7,853 nt of DNA, from NCBI GenBank assembly GCA_037441765.1, contig JBBIRM010000137.1:1-7853 (forward strand). Direction: 5' to 3'. This DNA is from JBBIRM01 sp037441765. Lineage in GTDB: Bacteria; Desulfobacterota; BSN033; UBA1163. The translations under genes and the position numbers were made by a program. Each line of letters starts with the position of its first letter. Within the stretch, counting starts at the first letter, position 1. The notes beneath the pieces are model-generated. The model saw only the letters and a program-made list of their open reading frames with translations, made no database searches and was not told the DNA's origin. This document shows positions 1 to 5,819 of this stretch, piece by piece.

Positions 1-1373
1 TCCTCTTCGATTCCATACTCTTTAATCTTATAAAGTAGGGCTCGATGGCTTATCTCAAGAAGCCTTGCAGCGTGGGTGTGGTTTCCTTTTGTCTTTTTTA
101 AGGCCTTTTTAATCAGGTTGGTCTCTAAAACCTTTGACGCCTTTTTAATAGAATATTCCTCTTCGATTACTGGAAGGATAGATATCTCTTCCTCTTTAAA
201 CTCTCTAATTTCGGGAGGTAAATTTTCAAGCATGATATTCTCACCATCCGCTAAAACCACAGCCCTCTCAATAGTATTTTCAAGTTCCCTTACATTTCCT
301 GACCACCTGTAGTTAATTAAAGCCTCAAGTGCCTTTGAATCAATTCCCGTCACTTTTTTATTTGTAGATTGAGTAAACTTTTTTATGAAATGGTCAATGA
401 GAAGTGGGATATCTTCCCTTCTTTCCCGGAGTGGAGGGATATGAATTGGAAGGACATTTAGACGATAAAAGAGATCGTCCCTGAAACGACCTTCGTTAAC
501 TTCTCTGGCAAGGTCTTTTACCGTTGCGGAAATTATTCTTACATCTACTTTGATGGGTTTTGATTCTCCAACCCTCCTTATCTCACCCTCTTGAAGAACC
601 CTAAGCAGTTTGACCTGGAGTTGTGGGGGTAATTCCCCAATCTCATCCAAAAAGAGTGTTCCTCCATCTGCCTCCTCAAAGAGGCCTCTTTTTGTTCTGA
701 TGGCATCGGTGAATGCCCCTTTAACATGGCCGAAGAGTTCGCTTTCTAAGAGATTCTCTGGTATGGCTCCACAATTTACAGCGACGAAGGGTTTCTTTGT
801 TCGATCGCTATTATAATGAAGCGCACGTGCAACTAACTCCTTTCCAGTTCCACTTTCTCCCATGATAAGTATGGTGGATTTATATGGAGCAACCTTCTTA
901 ATCACCTCAAAGATCTCTTTCATCTTGGCATTCTTGCTCACAATGTTTTCAAAACTATACTCCCTCTGAACCTCCCTTCTCAGGAGTTGGTTTTCTCTTC
1001 TTAATTGTTCCCTTTCCTCTGCCTTCCTGAGGGTCAGGATGACCTCATCTGTCTTAAAAGGCTTTGAAATATAATCATATGCACCCAATTTCATTGCTTC
1101 GATGGCAGTATCTATGGTTCCGTAGGCTGACATCATGATAATCGTTGACTCCACTCCTGCCTTCTGGGCCTCCCGTAGAAATTCCAATCCATCCATCTGT
1201 GGCATCCGGATGTCGCAAAGGACCTGGTCAAAGTAGGATTCGGTAATCTTTTGAAGGGCCTCCTCTCCATTTGAGGCAGTTTCTACTTCATACTTCTCCT
1301 TTCTTAAAATCAAGGAGAGCATGTGTCTGAAACTCTCTTCATCATCGACAATAAGGATGCGTTTTGATATCAT
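1..1373 (-). CDS. NtrC-family sigma-54-dependent response regulator (partial, C-terminal end cut off)
   Basis: This is a cytoplasmic two-component activator that uses ATP to open sigma-54 promoters once phosphorylated. The visible 457 residues form three parts. The receiver (about 5-118) has the acidic pair D10-D11, phospho-acceptor D54 (CDIRMP), S82 and K104. The AAA+ domain (about 140-375) has Walker A GESGTGKE at 172-179, a GAFTGA-loop variant GAFTDA at 219-224, Walker B around 237-245 (FLDE), arginine-finger candidates R296/R298 and GNVREL at 359-364. A Fis-type helix-turn-helix spans about 419-455. The frame is open to base 1 with no stop, and family C-termini usually end just after this point, so only a few residues should be missing. 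ATG at 1373 follows AGGGGG by 5 bases. It lies 95 bases downstream of the kinase gene, its probable partner. Odd points are D for G in GAFTGA and V285 at the sensor I position. The domain assignment is firm; a PilR-like role is inferred from the prepilin peptidase two genes upstream, and ZraR/AtoC-like roles remain possible. Confidence 0.95.
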   Translation of the reverse strand, partial: MISKRILIVDDEESFRHMLSLILRKEKYEVETASNGEEALQKITESYFDQVLCDIRMPQMDGLEFLREAQKAGVESTIIMMSAYGTIDTAIEAMKLGAYDYISKPFKTDEVILTLRKAEEREQLRRENQLLRREVQREYSFENIVSKNAKMKEIFEVIKKVAPYKSTILIMGESGTGKELVARALHYNSDRTKKPFVAVNCGAIPENLLESELFGHVKGAFTDAIRTKRGLFEEADGGTLFLDEIGELPPQLQVKLLRVLQEGEIRRVGESKPIKVDVRIISATVKDLAREVNEGRFRDDLFYRLNVLPIHIPPLRERREDIPLLIDHFIKKFTQSTNKKVTGIDSKALEALINYRWSGNVRELENTIERAVVLADGENIMLENLPPEIREFKEEEISILPVIEEEYSIKKASKVLETNLIKKALKKTKGNHTHAARLLEISHRALLYKIKEYGIEE

Positions 1374-1388
1374 CAGAACCCCCTATTG

Positions 1389-1471
1389 AAAAAATTCCCC
1401 TTTTTCCCCTTTGCCAAAGAGAGGGAACACTATCTCCTCCCTTTAGCAAAGGAAGGTCGGTAGGGACTTTA
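1389..1471. repeat. Foldback palindromic element (MITE/REP-like) between kinase and regulator genes
   Basis: Two 17-base arms, 1408-1424 and 1436-1452, are inverted copies of each other with 15 of 17 positions matching and an 11-base loop between them. Each arm is itself nearly palindromic (CCTTT, a short centre, AAAGG), so each could also form its own small hairpin. The pairing extends outward imperfectly: AAAATTCCCC at 1391-1400 faces GGGACTTT at 1463-1470. The whole unit is about 80 bases, fills most of the gap between the two genes and touches the kinase stop codon. On the transcribed strand it ends in six T residues (1389-1394), so it could act as an attenuator or an mRNA-processing site. 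No open reading frame or transposase accompanies it. It looks like the non-autonomous C-rich/G-rich foldback repeats scattered in many genomes; dispersal in this genome is inference. Confidence 0.6.
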
Positions 1472-3145
1472 GGCTATAGGGAAATATACCTCAAAAGTTG
1501 TCCCTTTTCCCACCTCACTCTCCACCCTAATATCGCCCCCCATAGATTCAATGATTCTCAGGGATACCGACAATCCCAAGCCTGTTCCTTTATCAGGTGA
1601 TTTAGTGGTAAAGAATGGATCAAAAATCTTCTCAATTTCCTCCTTTTTAATTCCTATCCCTGTATCTGAAATTCTGATCCTGACCAACTGGTCCCCTTTT
1701 GAAAACTTTGTAAAGATCACTGATAAAGGATCGGGTTTTCTTAAATGGGAATAATCTGATTCCTCAGGGTCTCCTTTCCTTCGGGGAGGATAGAGAGCCT
1801 TGTACCTGCTTGGAAAATGATCTTCCACCATAAATTGATGAGTTTGAATTGTCAAAAGTCCTCCATCTGGCATGGCATCCACTGCGTTAAGGATGATATT
1901 GATAAAGACCTGTGAAAGTTGGGAATCATCTCCTCGAATTTTGGGTAGATTGGGCTGAAGTTCCAGAAGGGTTTGAATATTCTTAAACCCTTTTTGGTAA
2001 GAAAGAAGGGATAGGGTCTGTTCAATCACTTTATTGACATCTATTTCTGTGGCCTCCACCTTTGAGGGTCTTGCAAAATCAAGTAGTTCTCGAACGATTC
2101 GGTTGATCCTTTCTATCTCCTTCTCAATTCTCCTTAGGTAATCTTTTGACTCCTCCGGACTAACCTCTCCTCCCTCTAAAATACTGGTATATCCCAGGAT
2201 GGCCCCAAGGGGATTGCCCACTTCATGGGCAACACCTGCAGCAAACCTTCCAATCGAGGCCAATTTCTCTGAGCGAATCAACTCCTCTTGAGCCTGTTTC
2301 AACTTCTTATTGGTGGATTCTAAGGAATCCAAATACTTTTCTAAATTTTCCTGATTTTCTCTTAATCGATCGATCATCTTATTAAATGAGGAGATGAGTT
2401 GTCCAATCTCGTTCTTTGAAGCCACCTCAATCTTCTGGCTAAAATCTCCATTACTGATCTTCTGAGTTAAACCAACAAGTTCTTTTAATGGTTTTACCAG
2501 GACACGGGAGAGTAAGAAACTTCCAAAGACAATTAGAATTATAGAGTCAAGGATTATAAAGGTGAGGATGAGCCTTTGGGATTCTAAGAGATGAACCATC
2601 ACATCCCCTATAGGCACTTCTAACTTGATGCCCCCAACAATCTTTCCCTGATTCCATAAAGGGGAATAGAAAATAATCTTTTTATATGAAGTTGTAAGAA
2701 AACCCCCTGATTGTTCGATTTGGGGGAGGAGTTGACCTGTCTGGATTGACTTTTTTAACAATTCATTGGAGAGGGGTTTTCCCCATCCTTCCATTCTTTT
2801 ACTTGCAATGAGCCTCAGTTCCTGATCGGTAATGAGTAGGTCATAATATCCTTTCTCTCTTAGATAGAACTGGATAAATTCCTGAATTTCCTCCCTTACC
2901 ACTGGATGGTGTAAAGAGAAATCCCTCTTATCCCTTGATAAAAAGTCAACTATGGCCTGGACATCCTGAATCATCCCCTCACCGCTTTTGATCTTTTCTT
3001 GAATAATGCTTCTCTCGTTAATCTTTGAGATGGTAAACCCTATTAACAGGATTGCTGCCAGCATGAGGAGGGAAATATTGATAATGACCTCTGTCCGTAG
3101 ACTTATATCCAATTTCTTAAATAGTCCAAAGCCTTTCTTCATCAT
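1469..3145 (-). CDS. Membrane sensor histidine kinase (HAMP-HisKA-HATPase), probable partner of the adjacent sigma-54 regulator
   Basis: This inner-membrane kinase senses a signal outside the cytoplasm and passes phosphate to a response regulator. Residues about 22-40 form the first membrane helix, about 45-188 a periplasmic sensor of Cache/PAS-like appearance (not firmly assigned), and about 192-213 the second helix. A HAMP domain (about 214-266) and a coiled coil (about 262-295) follow. The HisKA domain has the phospho-acceptor H307 in AAGVAHEVGNPLG. The ATPase domain has N416/N420 in the N box, DTGIG at 494-498, FDPFF at 508-512 and GTGLGL at 520-525, so it should be active. An extra, mostly charged segment of about 45 residues (about 437-485) sits between the N box and G1 box, where relatives usually have a short turn. 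The start overlaps the prepilin peptidase stop by one base (TAATG), which implies translational coupling, and the regulator follows downstream. The general role is certain. A PilS-like function is inferred from context only: it has two membrane helices, not the six typical of PilS. Confidence 0.95.
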   Translation of the reverse strand: MMKKGFGLFKKLDISLRTEVIINISLLMLAAILLIGFTISKINERSIIQEKIKSGEGMIQDVQAIVDFLSRDKRDFSLHHPVVREEIQEFIQFYLREKGYYDLLITDQELRLIASKRMEGWGKPLSNELLKKSIQTGQLLPQIEQSGGFLTTSYKKIIFYSPLWNQGKIVGGIKLEVPIGDVMVHLLESQRLILTFIILDSIILIVFGSFLLSRVLVKPLKELVGLTQKISNGDFSQKIEVASKNEIGQLISSFNKMIDRLRENQENLEKYLDSLESTNKKLKQAQEELIRSEKLASIGRFAAGVAHEVGNPLGAILGYTSILEGGEVSPEESKDYLRRIEKEIERINRIVRELLDFARPSKVEATEIDVNKVIEQTLSLLSYQKGFKNIQTLLELQPNLPKIRGDDSQLSQVFINIILNAVDAMPDGGLLTIQTHQFMVEDHFPSRYKALYPPRRKGDPEESDYSHLRKPDPLSVIFTKFSKGDQLVRIRISDTGIGIKKEEIEKIFDPFFTTKSPDKGTGLGLSVSLRIIESMGGDIRVESEVGKGTTFEVYFPIA

Positions 3146-3906
3146 TAACCTTTAAATTGTAAATACCAGGAGATAATCTCATTCTGAAAGAAAAGTGAAA
3201 TTACCGCTCCCAGTGACAGGAATGGCCCAAAGGGAATGGCATATTTGAAATCCTTCCCTTTAAGAAGGATGATCACAATTCCTATCACTGAGCCGACAAG
3301 TGAGCCAAGGATAATGGTAAGAATCACTGCTTTCCAGCCTAAAAAGGCGCCAATCATAGCCAGTAGTTTTACATCGCCTCCACCCATTCCTTCCCGCTTG
3401 AAAAGCCATTGGTAAAGGGTGGCAACAAGAAAGAGGCTTCCTCCTCCCAGTAAAATGCCAAATAATGAGTTTAGAAAGGTGATCGGGAGAAAGAGAAGAG
3501 CGGACAACAGTCCAACCCCTATCCCAGGGATACTGATCACATCCGGGATGATCTGGTGATAGAGGTCGATTCCTGTGATAACGATCAATGCAGAGAAAAA
3601 AGCGAAGTAAAGAAGATAAGTGAGTGAGGGTCCATATTTCATAAAAAGTAGAAAGGAACTTAAGGCGGTAATGCCTTCCACAAGGGGATATTGAAGGGAG
3701 ATGGGTTTCCCGCAATGACGGCACTTCCCCCGCAACAAGAAGTAACTTAGGATTGGGATATTGTCATAAAAGGCAATGGGTTTATTGCAATGGGGACAAT
3801 GGGAACCTGGGGTGATAATCGATTCCTCCTTAGGGAGTCTAATAATACAGACATTCAAAAAACTTCCAACAATTGCACCAAAAAGGATTGAAGCCAAGTT
3901 CCACAT
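3145..3906 (-). CDS. pilD: Type IV prepilin leader peptidase / N-methyltransferase
   Basis: This polytopic inner-membrane aspartic protease removes the short positively charged leader of type IV prepilins and type II secretion pseudopilins. In complete forms it also methylates the new N-terminus. The 253-residue protein carries the whole bifunctional layout. The N-terminal domain has the zinc-type cysteine pairs C37/C40 and C62/C65 (CPHC, CRHC) after the first helix with its GSFLNVCIIRLP motif. The catalytic aspartates are D114 (GIDLYHQIIPD) and D178 (GMGGGD), and their 64-residue spacing equals that described for TcpJ-type peptidases (D125/D189). Several hydrophobic helices follow to the C-terminus, and the length is normal to slightly short. 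ATG at 3906 follows GAGG with 8 bases between. It begins a new transcription unit or the second half of a long one, and overlaps the kinase gene by one base. No pilin or secretion-ATPase gene lies in view, so pilus versus type II secretion use is undecided; the same gene may be called gspO or pppA. Confidence 0.95.
   Translation of the reverse strand: MWNLASILFGAIVGSFLNVCIIRLPKEESIITPGSHCPHCNKPIAFYDNIPILSYFLLRGKCRHCGKPISLQYPLVEGITALSSFLLFMKYGPSLTYLLYFAFFSALIVITGIDLYHQIIPDVISIPGIGVGLLSALLFLPITFLNSLFGILLGGGSLFLVATLYQWLFKREGMGGGDVKLLAMIGAFLGWKAVILTIILGSLVGSVIGIVIILLKGKDFKYAIPFGPFLSLGAVISLFFQNEIISWYLQFKG
3149..3153 (-). promoter_or_regulatory. Ribosome binding site of the kinase gene, inside the upstream gene
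   Basis: AAAGG lies in the last codons of the prepilin peptidase gene. It is 3 bases from the first ATG (3145) and 6 bases from a second in-frame ATG (3142). The better spacing favours the second ATG, which would shorten the kinase by one methionine. The choice does not affect function. Confidence 0.45.
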
Positions 3907-3920
3907 CGATTGAACCTCTA

Positions 3921-3948
3921 ACTATAAACAATGGATCCTTACAGTCTA
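3921..3948 (-). promoter_or_regulatory. Possible weak sigma-70 promoter for the prepilin peptidase operon
   Basis: On the minus strand TAGACT (3943-3948, 4 of 6 to TTGACA) and TATAGT (3921-3926, 5 of 6 to TATAAT) are separated by 16 bases, ending 14 bases before the ATG at 3906. The implied leader is very short and AT-rich sequence produces such matches by chance, so this is tentative. No -24/-12 sigma-54 motif was seen here. Confidence 0.2.
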
Positions 3949-3960
3949 ATCCCTTTTAAA

Positions 3961-3988
3961 GTTCATTATTCTTCGTTCATCATTTATT
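3961..3988. repeat. Short degenerate heptamer repeat at the boundary of the two gene blocks
   Basis: Four consecutive 7-base units read GTTCATT, ATTCTTC, GTTCATC and ATTTATT on the plus strand. The first and third agree at 6 of 7 positions; the second and fourth are weaker. The array abuts and slightly overlaps the stop codon of the TPR membrane protein. It may be a worn tandem repeat marking a junction, or chance in AT-rich DNA. Confidence 0.3.
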
Positions 3989-5819
3989 AATAGCATTCCA
4001 GGTCCTGGACCATCCATCTCAGATCTTCGACCCTTGGGGATGATTTTTTAACCGAATCGATCCCTTTTGAATAATAGTACTTCGCCTTTTCCTTATCATT
4101 CAGCCTGCTCAGATAGATATTCCCGAGTTCTTCATAGGGATTTAGGACATGGGGAGCAAGAGATGACGCCCTTTTCAATTCCGCTATTGCCATTTCATAT
4201 TGTCCCATCCCCTTGTAGACAAAGGCAAGGCGATAATGGAGTTTAGCATCATTTGGGTTTTTATTGATCAAATATTTAAAGATCTCTTCAGCCTTTGAGT
4301 ACTCTTTCTGTTTAAGAAATACAAGGGCAAGATTGATTTTTATGTCATCGTTGTTGGGATCAAGTTGCATTGCAATAGTCAGTTCTCTATATGCTTTCTC
4401 AAATTGGTCAAGTTTTCCATAAACTATTCCAAGGTTATTTCTTGACTGGTAATCATAGGGAAGTATCTGGATAGCCTTTTCAAGATATTTTACTGCCTCT
4501 TCATCCATTCCCAATTCCATATAAACAACTCCCATCATAGCATTTGCAGTATTGCTTTCAGGATATTTTGCAACAGCATCTGACCAAAGTGTAATACTAT
4601 TTTCCCAAATTTTATTCTGATAAATAGTCATAAGAGAATATCCGAATAGAAGAAGAATAAATAGTGATAATGAAAGAAGTTTAAAAAAATCCTTAGACAA
4701 TTTTTTAATTCGCAAGGTATAAAATCTATCGAAAATAATTCCTAAAATAAAAGCATAGGAAAAAGATGCGATAAAAACATATCGATCGGCCAAAAGAGTG
4801 CTGATTGGGATGATATTCAGATATGGTAATATCGTTATCAGAAAGAAGAAGAATGAAAAAAAGAAGACTTTTGTTTTTTTTAATGACAAAATACAAAAAA
4901 AAGATAACAAAAAAGTAGCACAGACAAAAATACCTGTCCTCAGACTGATTATCGGGAAGGAAACAGGAATTGTGTAAGCAGCAGAATAATTTATAGTGGC
5001 TACAAGAAGCTTCATATTGTAAATAAAAGCATAAAAACTGATAAGAAGATTGTTTAAAAATGACCCTCCTCGGTATGGTTTTACCCCTCCTGCTTCTATC
5101 ATCACCTTCATCAAAATGGAAACGAAAATGAGCGAAAGGGTTACAGTCAATGCGAAAAAAAGCCAATGTTTTTTTATAAATTCAAACCATCTTTCCTTTT
5201 GTCTTGCAATCTCATAGACAAGAATGACCCCAGGAAAGACAACCGCTGAGGGCTTCGAAAGAATAGCAAGGAGGATAGAAAAAAGTGCCAGACCGAGATA
5301 TAAAATCTTCTTTCGGTCCAATTCTTCTCTTCCCTTCAGATAGAGGTAGAAAGCGGAAAATAAGAAAAAACCCTGAAGGACTTCTTTCCGTGCTGCAAGC
5401 CAGGTAACCGCCTCTACATGGACAGGGTGCCCTGCAAACAACAGTGACCCCAAAAAGGCAACTCTTTGGTGAGAATCAGGAGACAATTTCTCTTGAAGAT
5501 GAGAGGATAATATTTTTATGGTAAAAAAAACCATCAAACAAGTGAGAAAGTAAAAGAATATGTTAGTTATTCTATATCCTAATGGGTTGAGTTTCCAGAA
5601 ATGATAATCAATTGCATAACTTAAAACTCTAAGTGGTTGATATGTGGCCTTCTTTTCGTAAGTAAATATTTTTTTAATATTATTCCAATCCAATCTACGA
5701 ATCTGGGAATTATCATAAATCATTGAATCATCCCAGTTTGTAAACTGATTCCCCAGTGAATTAAAGTAAAGAAGTCCTACAATAATCAAGATTGATAGAA
5801 TTGAAAAACCCTTTATCAC
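3987..5819 (-). CDS. Multi-pass membrane glycosyltransferase-like protein (TMTC-type GT-C) with C-terminal TPR repeats
   Basis: The 610-residue protein has two halves. Residues 1 to about 400 hold roughly ten or more hydrophobic helices, with signatures seen in the TMTC O-mannosyltransferase-like GT-C group: NWDD at 28-31 in the first extracytoplasmic loop (acidic pair D30/D31, the usual site for lipid-linked sugar use), HPVHVEAVTW from 131, and LADRYVF at 343-349. Residues about 423-593 form five TPR units starting near 423, 457, 491, 525 and 559, many ending in a proline, probably on the outer face of the membrane where they could bind an acceptor protein. This suggests transfer of a sugar from a polyprenyl-phosphate donor to protein or glycan, but donor and acceptor cannot be read from the sequence. 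The start is GTG at 5819, overlapping the amidotransferase TAG by one base with GGAG 7 bases upstream. It follows asnB-like and glycosyltransferase genes, which supports a surface-glycan role. The membrane half is very AT-rich. Assignment as a TPR membrane protein is certain; enzymatic activity is likely but unproven. Confidence 0.85.
   Translation of the reverse strand: MIKGFSILSILIIVGLLYFNSLGNQFTNWDDSMIYDNSQIRRLDWNNIKKIFTYEKKATYQPLRVLSYAIDYHFWKLNPLGYRITNIFFYFLTCLMVFFTIKILSSHLQEKLSPDSHQRVAFLGSLLFAGHPVHVEAVTWLAARKEVLQGFFLFSAFYLYLKGREELDRKKILYLGLALFSILLAILSKPSAVVFPGVILVYEIARQKERWFEFIKKHWLFFALTVTLSLIFVSILMKVMIEAGGVKPYRGGSFLNNLLISFYAFIYNMKLLVATINYSAAYTIPVSFPIISLRTGIFVCATFLLSFFCILSLKKTKVFFFSFFFFLITILPYLNIIPISTLLADRYVFIASFSYAFILGIIFDRFYTLRIKKLSKDFFKLLSLSLFILLLFGYSLMTIYQNKIWENSITLWSDAVAKYPESNTANAMMGVVYMELGMDEEAVKYLEKAIQILPYDYQSRNNLGIVYGKLDQFEKAYRELTIAMQLDPNNDDIKINLALVFLKQKEYSKAEEIFKYLINKNPNDAKLHYRLAFVYKGMGQYEMAIAELKRASSLAPHVLNPYEELGNIYLSRLNDKEKAKYYYSKGIDSVKKSSPRVEDLRWMVQDLECY

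Noticed and set aside
76..312. Plus-strand open frame opposite the regulator C-terminal region
   Set aside because: The minus strand here encodes an unmistakable AAA+ C-terminus and Fis-type helix-turn-helix; the plus frame is a Ser/Phe-rich shadow.
1364..1600. Plus-strand open frame of 78 codons covering the palindrome and the kinase 3' end
   Set aside because: It is antisense to the kinase and regulator ends, crosses the repeat, and its peptide shows no family features.
3260..3724. Minus-strand open frame of 154 codons inside the prepilin peptidase
   Set aside because: It is an alternative frame within a gene whose own frame has every catalytic residue; the product is His/Cys/Arg-rich with no domain.
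3931..3955. Possible terminator after the TPR protein gene, around the GGATCC palindrome
   Set aside because: The stem is only a few bases long and no T-run follows on the transcribed strand, so readthrough from the glycan genes into the peptidase operon remains possible.
4840..4915. Dense A and T homopolymer runs inside the TPR protein gene, considered as a phase-variation tract or frameshift
   Set aside because: The reading frame is continuous, the runs encode Lys/Phe in a membrane segment, and no run is long or clean enough to suggest a contingency switch.
4726..5166. Minus-strand open frame of 146 codons inside the TPR membrane protein
   Set aside because: It is a shifted reading of the AT-rich membrane half; the Phe/Cys/Tyr-rich product is typical of a frame shadow.
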